Below are positions 18,152-25,687 of a DNA stretch of 64,000 nt, one piece after another. The stretch spans positions 12,442 to 76,441 of the forward strand of contig CAZAEQ010000021.1 in assembly GCA_964484185.1 (NCBI GenBank). Reading direction: 5' to 3'. Source of the DNA: F1-120-MAGs238 sp964484185. GTDB lineage: Bacteria; Planctomycetota; Phycisphaerae; Phycisphaerales; UBA1924. The first letter of the stretch is position 1, and each line of letters opens with the position of its first letter. The notes beneath the pieces are model-generated. The model did not search any database, was not told the origin of the DNA, and worked only from the letters and a program-made list of their open reading frames with translations. Both the position numbers and the translations under genes were made by a program.

Positions 18152-19270
18152 ATGAATGTCGCGTTGAACCTATTGAGATTGAGCGTTATTGCCGCAACAC
18201 TCGCGCCGACCACCTCGCTCGTCCACGCGCAGTATGTGTTTCGAGCGCTGCCTCCACTTCCGGGTGGGACCAACAGTTCCGCGCAAGCGACCAGTGCGGA
18301 TGGAAGGGTGATCGTCGGTTTGTCGTTGGTCAACGGTAACTACGCTCCGGTGCGATGGGTTGATGGCGTGCCACAGGAACTGGGTTTGTTGCCGGGTGGA
18401 AGATTCCCATATGTCTACGGAGTGAGTGACGATGGGTCAGTCGTGGCGGGGCATATGTCGACTACGTCATTGCCGTTACCTGTGCGTTGGGATTCCAGTG
18501 GAGCGGCCACACCGATTTCACTTCCGCCTGATCGAACCTATGGATTTGGCTATGGTGTAAGTGGAGATGGCTCAACCATTGTCGGTGGTATGGGCGGTCC
18601 TGCTGGCGCCAGGGCATTTCGCCAGGTGTTCAATGGAACGCTGCAGGACCTGGGCACTCTGGGCAGTAGTTCTTATGCGAGGTCAACGAATTTTGATGGC
18701 AGCGTGGTAGTCGGATATTCTCTTGCGGCCTCTGGCGACCGTGCTTTCAGATGGACAGAAGCAGGCGGGATGGAAGATCTGGGCACCTTGGGCTCCAGTT
18801 TTCTTAGTAGCACTGCAACCTCGATATCAGCAAACGGACTAGTCATTGTTGGATACAGCGGACGGTCCGCCTCCGACTATCGCGCGTTTCGCTGGACGCG
18901 CGAAACGGGTATGCAGAACTATGGCACGCTTCTCAGCTGGGACTTTTCCGTGTTTGAGGACGTCAGTGACGATGGGTCCGTTTTGGTCGGCCTCGTCGGA
19001 ATTGCTGGAGGCGCCAATCACGCGATGGCATATTTCCCATCGGTAGGAATGGTTGACCTCAACTCCTATCTTCCAACTCTTGGTATCAATCTCGCCGGCT
19101 GGGATCTGTATCGTGCTTACGGCGTAAGCGCCGATGGACGCACAATCGTGGGAGCTGGCACTCTCAATGGTGTTTCAACCGGGTGGGCTTTCACAATAGT
19201 CCCGCACCCCGGAACCCTCGCCCTCGGACTCTCCTCGTTCCTCGTTCTGTCGCGGCGTCGCTCGAGGTAG
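18152..19270 (+). CDS. HAF-repeat exported protein with PEP-CTERM-like tail
   Basis: The 372-residue protein starts at ATG 18152 (GGAG eight bases upstream) with a signal peptide (MNVALNLLRLSVIAA, cleavage near VHA-QY). The body is built of repeats such as 'DGSVVAGhm', 'ADGRTIVGAG', 'AFRWTEAGGMEDLGTLG' and 'YGVSGDGSTIVGG', the HAF-type extracellular repeat, probably folding as beta-propeller blades. The C-terminus V-P-H-P-G-T-L-A-L, a hydrophobic stretch and S-R-R-R-S-R is a PEP-CTERM-like tail with PHP. It follows the other PEP-CTERM gene on the same strand but is too far away to be clearly co-transcribed. It is likely surface-exposed; ligand and function are unknown. Confidence 0.85.
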   Translation: MNVALNLLRLSVIAATLAPTTSLVHAQYVFRALPPLPGGTNSSAQATSADGRVIVGLSLVNGNYAPVRWVDGVPQELGLLPGGRFPYVYGVSDDGSVVAGHMSTTSLPLPVRWDSSGAATPISLPPDRTYGFGYGVSGDGSTIVGGMGGPAGARAFRQVFNGTLQDLGTLGSSSYARSTNFDGSVVVGYSLAASGDRAFRWTEAGGMEDLGTLGSSFLSSTATSISANGLVIVGYSGRSASDYRAFRWTRETGMQNYGTLLSWDFSVFEDVSDDGSVLVGLVGIAGGANHAMAYFPSVGMVDLNSYLPTLGINLAGWDLYRAYGVSADGRTIVGAGTLNGVSTGWAFTIVPHPGTLALGLSSFLVLSRRRSR

Positions 19271-19606
19271 TTGTCCAAACCTCCGCGCATCCTCGCTCGA
19301 CACCCGATGCAACCACTACCGCCAACTCAAGCGCGTATCCCACTCGGGGAAAGTGGGGTGCCAACCGCCTTAAAACTCAATAGATACATCTCGAAACATT
19401 TTTAATTCTACAACACCTTTCATCCCAACGGGATGGGCGATAGAGCAGTTCTTCGGAGCACGTTTCAACGTGCTTTCCCCCTCTTAGACCCGTCCTTCAG
19501 GGCGTGGTAGGAATCGTCTCACCTCGTACCTCTTCGCAAGTGCAGCGATTCCAAAGAAAAAAGTAGCGAAGCTACTGAAATCAAGTGTTTCCAGGATGGA
19601 GGTTGC

Positions 19607-19630
19607 AGGAGGAAGGTCTTCCTTCCTCCT
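19607..19630. repeat. Perfect 10-base-pair hairpin
   Basis: AGGAGGAAGG, a TCTT loop and CCTTCCTCCT form a perfect stem. It belongs to the cluster of inverted repeats upstream of the 20062 gene. Confidence 0.85.
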
Positions 19631-19694
19631 ACACTGCATTTCTTCCTTTCATACGGCCTCATGGCGCAGCACTCAGCGCTCCGCCCAGGACGTA

Positions 19695-19724
19695 TCGGAC
19701 AAAACGCGCCCCCATTTTGTCCGG
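19695..19724. repeat. GGACAAAA hairpin, copy 1
   Basis: GGACAAAA and TTTTGTCC enclose the loop CGCGCCCCCA, with an extra C-G pair outside. The same arms and a similar GC-rich loop recur at 19951-19977. Confidence 0.85.
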
Positions 19725-19765
19725 TACCAACCCGCATCATGCCCGATAACCGCCTCCAAACACAC

Positions 19766-19792
19766 AACATTACCTTCTAAATGTGTAATGTT
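19766..19792. repeat. AACATTAC inverted repeat
   Basis: AACATTAC and GTAATGTT are separated by 11 bases and followed by TTT. This AT-rich inverted repeat could be a protein-binding site or a weak terminator on the + strand. Confidence 0.6.
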
Positions 19793-19950
19793 TTTCCAGC
19801 CCAAAACTGGGGAAAACACTGGGTGTACCGGAAGCTTTGCGCCCGCGATGCGCGCCCCCTAACACGAAGAAAATTTCGTTTTCTGAAAATAATTTTTTCG
19901 CCCCTCCTGCGCTCCCATCAACGTTTTTCACTAGACAGGTCGTCCCTACC

Positions 19951-19977
19951 GGACAAAAAGCGCCCCTCGTTTTGTCC
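19951..19977. repeat. GGACAAAA hairpin, copy 2
   Basis: GGACAAAA, loop AGCGCCCCTCG, then TTTTGTCC. It is a near copy of the hairpin at 19695-19724, about 85 bases before the start of the 20062 gene. Confidence 0.85.
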
Positions 19978-20061
19978 CGCTCCTCCCTCTGTAGGGGACG
20001 TGACTGCGCGTCGCATCGCACTTCCCCCGACCCTCTCAGGGTCCTACTCAGGAGCCTCGCC

Positions 20062-21132
20062 ATGTCCAAGTCATCCAAACGCCGTCTCGCCATCGCTGCC
20101 ATCAAGAACGCCGCTGACAACCCAGTTGCCGCATCTTGCACTCCGGCCCAGCTCACCCACGCCGCCGGCACTGCCACAGCACTCAGCACCCAGAACTCAG
20201 CACTTCCTCAGTCATTGGTCCCATCAGTCCTATCAGGCCTATCCGATTCTGGTGCGGCGGTCATTCCTTCTCTCAACTCTGAACTCTCACCTCTCAACTT
20301 GCCTTCCTTTCCTTCGCCTTCCACTTCGTCACTCCGTCACTCCGCACCTTCGTCACTTCTCTCTTCCGCGCCCTCAGCCCCTTCTTGCCCCCTCCTCGCC
20401 GCCGCCCGAGAAACCCTCATCCAATCCCTCGCCCCCGACCCCGCCCTCGCCGCCATCACCCCCGATCAAATCTTCATCGATCTCCCTCCTCTCCCACCAG
20501 ATCTACCCAGCGCATTCACCGGCTTAACCACCGAGCGAACCACCCAGGACTCTCCAGTGCCTCCCATAACTCCAGTCCAGGATGAGTTCGCCGACTACCA
20601 GGCCAAACTGCGCGCTGCCATGCGCGAATGGTCACCCGCCGACCCGCGCATCAAAACCATGCTCGAAAACTACGCCACCATCATGCAAACTGTCACGCTC
20701 GAGCGCCTCACAACCACACTGCCAACTCTCTCCGAGGAAGCCTGGGTCAAAACCAACGCGCAAATCATCCGCCTCCACGCCATCATGGAGCGTACCAACT
20801 CCCGCCACGTTCGCCAGCAGCGCGAAGAAGCTGCGCAAGCCCGCCGCGAAGCGAGAGAACTTCAACGCAAAGAACGCCAGGCTCAAAAGGAACAAGAAGC
20901 TATCGCCCGCAATCAACGCAAAAAAGACCGCGACGGCCAACGCCGCCAGCGCGAAAAAGAAAAGTCAGAGCAAGCAGAACAAAAGTACCAGCTCGCCCTG
21001 CGCAAGCTCGAACTGAAAGAACGCGACCATATCGTGCGCGAAAGGAAAACTTCTGAAGAATCGCAACGGGCACACCACAATATCGAAAAGCCTGTGAGCT
21101 ATTCGACGCCATCGCCTGATTCAAGGCTCTAA
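20062..21132 (+). CDS. Low-complexity protein with charged coiled-coil C-terminus
   Basis: I do not recognise this 356-residue protein. The start ATG 20062 follows GGAG. The first 30 residues are basic and Ala-rich (SKSSKRRLAIAAIKNAADNP). Residues of about 35-130 are strongly enriched in Ser, Pro and Leu with repetitive, pyrimidine-rich DNA. A middle segment (about 180-265) has ordinary composition (FADYQAKLRAAMREWSP). The last 90 residues are a nearly uninterrupted Arg/Lys/Glu/Gln/Ala helix (for example EEAAQARREARELQRKERQA) expected to form a coiled coil or single alpha-helix. There is no signal peptide or membrane segment. It directly follows the hairpin-rich region. A nucleic-acid-binding role would fit its charge, but that is a guess. 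Confidence 0.65.
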   Translation: MSKSSKRRLAIAAIKNAADNPVAASCTPAQLTHAAGTATALSTQNSALPQSLVPSVLSGLSDSGAAVIPSLNSELSPLNLPSFPSPSTSSLRHSAPSSLLSSAPSAPSCPLLAAARETLIQSLAPDPALAAITPDQIFIDLPPLPPDLPSAFTGLTTERTTQDSPVPPITPVQDEFADYQAKLRAAMREWSPADPRIKTMLENYATIMQTVTLERLTTTLPTLSEEAWVKTNAQIIRLHAIMERTNSRHVRQQREEAAQARREARELQRKERQAQKEQEAIARNQRKKDRDGQRRQREKEKSEQAEQKYQLALRKLELKERDHIVRERKTSEESQRAHHNIEKPVSYSTPSPDSRL

Positions 21133-21310
21133 TACTTGACCACCTGGCGCAGCATGCTTGCATCCCCAATCACTCCCCACCCTAGTGCGTTGCTTCGCTG
21201 GCAGTTGCGAGCCTAACTTCCAATCCAAATCTGTTCGATAACTAATAAACCCACTTGACACTCATGCTAACTTAGCGAGTCCAATCAAGCTTTGTTCAGG
21301 AGCCCTGTTC

Positions 21311-22525
21311 ATGCGTTATTCCTTGTTTGCATCACTATTCGCCGTGTGCCTCTGCCTCCTGTCCTCCGCGGCACAGGCGCAGTCGTTCACATACCAGGGC
21401 AAGCTCTCTTCCGGCGGCGATCCGGCAACCACGCCGCACGATGTGCAGTTTCGTGTGTTCAACGCTCTAAGCGGCGGCCAGCAAGTCGGTGGCGTGACAA
21501 CGGCGTTCAGCCTCAGCCCAGTCGATGGAGTATTCACCGCGACAGTCACGCCAGGCAACGGCGTTTTCACAGGACCAGACCGCTGGCTCGAACTGGCAAT
21601 TCGACCCGCCGGAATCGGAAGCTATACAACTCTGGCACCACGCCAGAAAATTGCCGCTGCTCCATACGCAAGTCGGTCCCTCAACGAACGGTGGATCGAT
21701 CAGGGCGATGGAACACTGACCAACGATGCCTCACAGGTGCAGTCGGTCTACATCAATCGAACCACACCAATCACCGGCGCAGATTTCTTCACGGTTCGTA
21801 CACCCACGGCACCCGGGGACTTTGGCGGGATGTACATCGACACCGCGTCCGGTACCGGCCTGCCGTTCTACGGCTACTCAACCAACGGAACAGTCCGGGC
21901 ATACTCCTATCTCGATGGTTCCAACGGAACTTGGATATTGACAAATCAGGTGGCAAGTCTATTTGTCAACAATCTCGGCAAAGTTGGAGTTGGGGCAAGT
22001 CCAAGCGGCAGCGAAACATTGCAGGTTGCAGGCACGGTGCGTGCCGCCACTTTCACGGGTCCCAACTTTCAGTATCTGTCTCCAGCAAGCAGACTTCTCA
22101 ATATCGCCGCCGAAGACTTTCGCCCTGTCCAGACTTCCAATCCAGGGAGCTTCGGTCAAGGTCCCAGTTTCCTTGCTCAGTTAGACAGTTCAGTCGCTTT
22201 CGGCGAAATCGTCGCGCCGCTTCATCTTCCTCAGGGCGCACTCATCACTGCGGTCCAGTTCTATGGCCAGGGCCAGAACAACTCTAATCCAACCAGATTG
22301 GAAATATCTCGCCGCACGATTTCAAATTCTCAGATGGATCCCATTGTGACCGCCAACACAATAAACCAGGTGACTGAGTTTGTGAACGGCACCGTCACAG
22401 TACTTAATGGCCCGATCGATCACAATCTCTACGCTTACTCAGTCCGCGTTTCGTGCAACGATTGGGTGTCGTCATCCTGGGTGAGATACGTGCGAATCTA
22501 CTACACCGTGCCGGGACCGGAGTGA
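21311..22525 (+). CDS. Exported protein of the 'YQGKL' type
   Basis: The 404-residue protein has a clear signal peptide (RYSLFASLFAVCLCLLSS, cleavage near AQA-QS). Its mature N-terminus, F-T-Y-Q-G-K-L-S-S-G-G followed by V-Q-F-R-V-F-N-A-L-S-G-G, is a pattern common in planctomycete and Bacteroidetes surface proteins, followed by P-Y-A-S-R-S. The middle resembles tail-fibre or adhesin stem sequence (V-G-V-G-A-S-P-S-G-S-E-T-L-Q-V-A-G-T-V-R-A-A-T-F). The C-terminal 120 residues are beta-rich. No dockerin or PEP-CTERM tail is present, unlike its neighbours, so it may be released or held by another route. The start has GGAG upstream (ATTCAGGAGCCCTGTTC). Function is unknown. Confidence 0.8.
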   Translation: MRYSLFASLFAVCLCLLSSAAQAQSFTYQGKLSSGGDPATTPHDVQFRVFNALSGGQQVGGVTTAFSLSPVDGVFTATVTPGNGVFTGPDRWLELAIRPAGIGSYTTLAPRQKIAAAPYASRSLNERWIDQGDGTLTNDASQVQSVYINRTTPITGADFFTVRTPTAPGDFGGMYIDTASGTGLPFYGYSTNGTVRAYSYLDGSNGTWILTNQVASLFVNNLGKVGVGASPSGSETLQVAGTVRAATFTGPNFQYLSPASRLLNIAAEDFRPVQTSNPGSFGQGPSFLAQLDSSVAFGEIVAPLHLPQGALITAVQFYGQGQNNSNPTRLEISRRTISNSQMDPIVTANTINQVTEFVNGTVTVLNGPIDHNLYAYSVRVSCNDWVSSSWVRYVRIYYTVPGPE

Positions 22526-22535
22526 AAGCCTTGGC

Positions 22536-22868
22536 TTAGGTATCTGAAGGATCTTCAAGGGTGTACACACGGCACTGCAAATCCTGATTCAACAGGCTTA
22601 ACAGAAATGGGACATGTCGGGCGAGCGAATTGATTGAATTCGAACGAGACCGCAAAACAACGACAGTCAATGGCAATTCGCCAGTATTCTGCTGCCGAGC
22701 CAAGTTCTTGTCGACAGTTAGAAAAACGCCGAACTCTTTCGCTGCGAGTCCCAAAAGTTTGCCATTGGATTCGTCCTGCCAGCCCATCTCTTGTGTAGTG
22801 CGAACATCGTGACCGATCAACTCAGCCATAAAAGGTCTTGGAACACAATAATCAAGAAGAATCTTCAC
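22536..22868 (-). CDS. DUF5615 PIN-like toxin candidate
   Basis: The 110-residue protein starts M-K-I-L-L-D-Y-C-V-P, carrying the first acidic residue of the PIN-like fold. It continues with G-H-D-V-R-T-T, G-V-F-L-T-V-D-K-N-L-A (the second acidic site) and V-V-V-L-R-S-R. This is the DUF5615/Mut7-C-related PIN-like family, normally the second gene of a DUF433-linked pair thought to be a toxin-antitoxin module acting as an RNase. Its ATG overlaps the stop of the DUF433 gene by four bases, so translation is probably coupled. The fold and pairing are clear; toxin activity is inferred from family context. Confidence 0.85.
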   Translation of the reverse strand: MKILLDYCVPRPFMAELIGHDVRTTQEMGWQDESNGKLLGLAAKEFGVFLTVDKNLARQQNTGELPLTVVVLRSRSNSINSLARHVPFLLSLLNQDLQCRVYTLEDPSDT

Positions 22869-23107
22869 GCCACACGCAGCTCGTGGGCGACACCGCCAGC
22901 GGAGAGTTCAAGGACGGCTTCAGCTTGCTCGCGAGTTACGCCGCGGAAGTGATCCAGAAAAGTCGGAAGGTCGAATCCATCCTTGAGATAATCAAAGAGT
23001 GCTCTGACCGGTACGCGGGTGCCGCGGAACACTGGCTCGCCACCTAACTTCTCAGTGTCAACAGAGACAAAGGGATACCAGGGACTGTTTCGAGGGAGAG
23101 TTTCCAT
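22865..23107 (-). CDS. DUF433 antitoxin-like protein
   Basis: This 80-residue protein carries the DUF433 core: G-G-E-P-V-F-R-G-T-R-V-P-V-R-A-L-F-D-Y-L, then F-L-D-H-F and V-T-R-E-Q-A-E-A-V-L-E-L. That is a small winged-helix-like DNA-binding domain typical of the antitoxin partner of PIN-like DUF5615 proteins. It is the first gene of the pair and overlaps the toxin gene by four bases. A perfect TATAAT lies eight bases before its ATG, so the message is probably leaderless and may be self-repressed. It could also act outside toxin-antitoxin control. Confidence 0.88.
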   Translation of the reverse strand: METLPRNSPWYPFVSVDTEKLGGEPVFRGTRVPVRALFDYLKDGFDLPTFLDHFRGVTREQAEAVLELSAGGVAHELRVA

Positions 23108-23115
23108 GACTTCAA

Positions 23116-23121
23116 ATTATA
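23116..23121 (-). promoter_or_regulatory. -10 box of the DUF433-DUF5615 pair
   Basis: TATAAT on the reverse strand, with eight bases between it and the ATG at 23107. No good -35 is visible at normal spacing. The position implies transcription starting at or next to the start codon. Confidence 0.55.
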
Positions 23122-23192
23122 GCGATTTCAAAACACAAAGTCGCAGGCCCGTCGGGTACGGGAATTCAGGCAAAACATGGGAGGCCCCCAGT

Positions 23193-23348
23193 TCACGGCG
23201 TTCCCGCAGCGTTCTTCGCCATCCGGAACATCGTCAAAAGCAAGAGGCCGATCACAACACCAATAAGGAAAATCCCCAAGCGGCGGCCAAAGCCGGTTTT
23301 CCAGCTGTTGGGATCGGGACGATCGGGTTTGTTGGCGGTTGGGTTCAT
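23193..23348 (-). CDS. 51-residue single-helix membrane protein coupled to uvrB
   Basis: A short frame begins at ATG 23348, which overlaps the uvrB stop as ATGA. It encodes 51 residues: a polar N-terminus (MNPTANKPDRPDPNSWKTG), basic F-G-R-R, one hydrophobic helix (L-G-I-F-L-I-G-V-V-I-G-L-L-L-L-T-M-F) and a short basic tail ending A-A-G-T-P. The overlap and protein-like composition argue for a real, translationally coupled gene. I do not recognise a family; a link to DNA repair is only positional. Confidence 0.65.
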   Translation of the reverse strand: MNPTANKPDRPDPNSWKTGFGRRLGIFLIGVVIGLLLLTMFRMAKNAAGTP

Positions 23349-25660
23349 TCTGGTCCCTTGTACTTCTTCTTGGCACGTTTGCCTGCTTTAGTGCCGGGTG
23401 CGCCAGGTTTCGATGGAGCTGAACTGGACTTAGATTTTCCAGGCGCAGCCCCGATGTCGGATTTCTTCACTTTCGAGATCGGCAATCCGGTGCGTTCCCC
23501 ATCATCTTTGAGTTTTTTGAGTTTCCGAAGTGAATCGCGAATACCCGCAGCCTTCTCAAATTCGAGCTTGCTGGCAGAGTCCAGCATTTCAACTTCGAGA
23601 GATTGCAAAAGCTCGTTGGCATCAAACTCCTCTTCTTTAACACCAAAAGTTTCGCGTGCGGTGCGCCGAGCTTTGAGTTCGGTTTCCATGCCGCGGCGGA
23701 TGGACTTTGCGATCGTCGTCGGTGTGATGTTGTTTGCAGCGTTGTATGCAAGCTGTTTCACACGCCGCCGTTCGGTTTCTTCGATCGCGGCCTGCATGGC
23801 AGGAGTCATGGTGTCAGCATACATGATTACCTTGCCGCTGGAATTGCGAGCAGCGCGACCCATCTGCTGAATCAGCGAAGTGGGGGACCGCAAAAAACCC
23901 TCTTTGTCGGCATCGAGGATGGCAACAAAAGAAACTTCGGGAAGGTCCAACCCTTCGCGAAGAAGATTGACGCCAACCAGGACATCAAAATCACCAGAGC
24001 GGAAATCGGTGAGAATCGTGACGCGTTCAAGCGTTTCGATTTCGGAGTGGAGGTAGCGGACTTTCAAGCCGCGTTTGTCGAGATAATTGGTAAGGTCTTC
24101 GCACAGGCGTTTGGTAAGAGCAGTAACAATGACGCGTTCGTTCTTTGCAGCGCGAAGTTCGCATTGGGCCACAAGATCCTCGACCTGACCCTTCGCTGGT
24201 TTGACTTCGATGACCGGATCAAGCAGGCCGGTGGGGCGGATGATCTGTTCGGCAACTTCGCCGCCAGTTCGCTCAAGTTCGTAGGGTCCAGGAGTTGCAG
24301 AAACAAACATGATCTGCGGCACCATCGACTCAAATTCTTCGAACCGCAGCGGCCGATTGTCCATCGCGGCGGGGAGGCGGAAGCCGTGTTCGACAAGGAC
24401 TGTCTTGCGACTGCGATCTCCAAAGTACATGGCGCGGATCTGCGGCAGCGTGACGTGGGACTCATCGATGATGAGCAGCCAGTCGCGAAAGTTGGGGCGG
24501 GCCATCTTCGACGAAGTGGGAGATTCAAGCCCGGCGGTGCGATAGCCGAGTGACCCATCGACAAACCGTGCCGGATCAGTAAGCGGCGGAATGGTCGCGC
24601 CGACCGGCGGGGCAAAGTCAAAATAGTCAAGGAGTGTGTACGGCCGCTCTCCCGGCATGCGCCCATCAAAGTAGCGGGAATAGTTCTCGACCCCGTTGCA
24701 ATACCCAACCTCATCGATCATCTCAAGGTCGTACTTGGTGCGAGCCAAAAGTCGCTGAGCCTCAAGAAGTTTGCCTTCAGAGCGCAGTTGAATGACCCGG
24801 GCATCAAGGTCTTTGCGGATCTGCTCAGTAATGGATTTGAGTTCGGTCTCCGGCATCACGTAGTGGACAGCAGGGAAAAGAAAGAACTGTTTCTCATCGG
24901 CAAGCAGTTCGCCGGTGAGGGGCGAAATAAGTTCGAGGCGTTCGATGTCATCGCCGAAGAGCTCGATGCGGACGGCGAAGCGTTCATAGGCTGGGTATAT
25001 CTCGATCGCGTCGCCGCGGATGCGGAACGTGCCGCGTTTGAAATCGACTTCCGCGCGGTTGTACTGCATCGCAGTAAGCGCAAGCAGAAACTCACGCCGA
25101 TTGATCCGCGATCCTTTGGTAATGGTGAGAACTCGATTGCCGTAGGCCTCGGGCGAACCCAGACCAAAGATGCAAGAGACTGAGGCAACGACGATGGTGT
25201 CGCGGCGCGAAAGAATGCTGCTGGTAGCCGCAAGTCGCAACAGGTCCAACTCATCATTCCGGCTGGAATCTTTTTCGATATAGATATCCCGCTGCGGGAT
25301 GTACGCTTCGGGCTGGTAATAGTCGTAAAAAGAGACGAAGTAGTTGACGCTGTTGGTCGGGAAGAATTCTTTGAGCTCTTCATAGAGCTGGGCGGCGAGT
25401 GTCTTGTTATGGCTGACAATCAGGACTGGTCGCCCCAGATTCCTGATGACGTTTGCCATCGTGAAAGTTTTGCCGGTGCCGGTAGCGCCCAGCAGAACAG
25501 TGGCGGCGTTGCCCGCTTTGATGCCGGCGGTCAGCTTGGCGATCGCAGTAGGCTGATCGCCCATGGGCTCAAAGGGTGCGGAGATTTTGAATTCGTGGGC
25601 GATTGGGGAGCGTAGGTTGTTGCGTAGGTGAAAGCCGCGCGTCTTCCGACGCGCACCCAA
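23345..25660 (-). CDS. uvrB: Excinuclease ABC subunit B
   Basis: UvrB is the damage-verifying helicase-like subunit of nucleotide excision repair. Seen here are the P-loop GATGTGKTFTMAN (about residues 58-70), the beta-hairpin region Y-D-Y-Y-Q-P-E-A-Y, S-V-S-C-I-F-G-L-G-S-P, Walker B-type I-I-D-E-S-H-V-T, helicase motifs Q-M-G-R-A-A-R-N and a C-terminal UvrC-binding motif (K-L-E-F-E-K-A-A-G-I-R-D). The protein is about 771 residues, longer than usual because of a Lys/Ser/Pro/Ala-rich tail of about 50 residues. No ATG precedes the conserved start (F-K-I-S-A-P-F-E-P-M-G-D-Q). The only upstream start of the usual types is TTG 25660, which sits beside a strong hairpin. It lies 27 bases behind a dockerin-protein gene. 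Confidence 0.95.
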   Translation of the reverse strand: MGARRKTRGFHLRNNLRSPIAHEFKISAPFEPMGDQPTAIAKLTAGIKAGNAATVLLGATGTGKTFTMANVIRNLGRPVLIVSHNKTLAAQLYEELKEFFPTNSVNYFVSFYDYYQPEAYIPQRDIYIEKDSSRNDELDLLRLAATSSILSRRDTIVVASVSCIFGLGSPEAYGNRVLTITKGSRINRREFLLALTAMQYNRAEVDFKRGTFRIRGDAIEIYPAYERFAVRIELFGDDIERLELISPLTGELLADEKQFFLFPAVHYVMPETELKSITEQIRKDLDARVIQLRSEGKLLEAQRLLARTKYDLEMIDEVGYCNGVENYSRYFDGRMPGERPYTLLDYFDFAPPVGATIPPLTDPARFVDGSLGYRTAGLESPTSSKMARPNFRDWLLIIDESHVTLPQIRAMYFGDRSRKTVLVEHGFRLPAAMDNRPLRFEEFESMVPQIMFVSATPGPYELERTGGEVAEQIIRPTGLLDPVIEVKPAKGQVEDLVAQCELRAAKNERVIVTALTKRLCEDLTNYLDKRGLKVRYLHSEIETLERVTILTDFRSGDFDVLVGVNLLREGLDLPEVSFVAILDADKEGFLRSPTSLIQQMGRAARNSSGKVIMYADTMTPAMQAAIEETERRRVKQLAYNAANNITPTTIAKSIRRGMETELKARRTARETFGVKEEEFDANELLQSLEVEMLDSASKLEFEKAAGIRDSLRKLKKLKDDGERTGLPISKVKKSDIGAAPGKSKSSSAPSKPGAPGTKAGKRAKKKYKGPE
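25637..25654. repeat. Strong 7-base-pair hairpin at the uvrB start
   Basis: GCGCGTC, loop TTCC, GACGCGC (a GGAA tetraloop on the reverse strand). It lies between the stop of the dockerin-protein gene and the conserved uvrB coding region. It is either a factor-assisted terminator of the former or a structure covering the uvrB TTG start. Confidence 0.6.
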
Positions 25661-25687
25661 AACCTGTCGAGCGGTCTGAAGTTAGTT

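Larger units (their letters stand above)
19271..20061. other. Hairpin-rich non-coding region
   Basis: This 791-base region has no convincing gene but an unusual density of inverted repeats: 19421-19435 (CATCCC/GGGATG), 19457-19474 (AGCACGTT/AACGTGCT), 19488-19508 (bulged), 19562-19576 (AGTAGC/GCTACT), 19607-19630 (AGGAGGAAGG/CCTTCCTCCT), 19695-19724, 19766-19792, 19868-19884 and 19951-19977. Two of them (19695-19724 and 19951-19977) are copies of one motif. The region ends at a GGAG ribosome site for the gene at 20062. It may be a structured RNA, a repeat element or the remains of a mobile element. Confidence 0.65.

Noticed and set aside
19519..20189. Two small reverse-strand frames sharing a GAFCP segment
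   Set aside because: The shared segment is just the translation of the duplicated GGACAAAA hairpin; neither frame has a ribosome site or protein-like composition.
23603..24553. 316-codon open frame on the + strand
   Set aside because: It is antisense to uvrB, which is unmistakable in the other strand; no ribosome site or recognisable motif.
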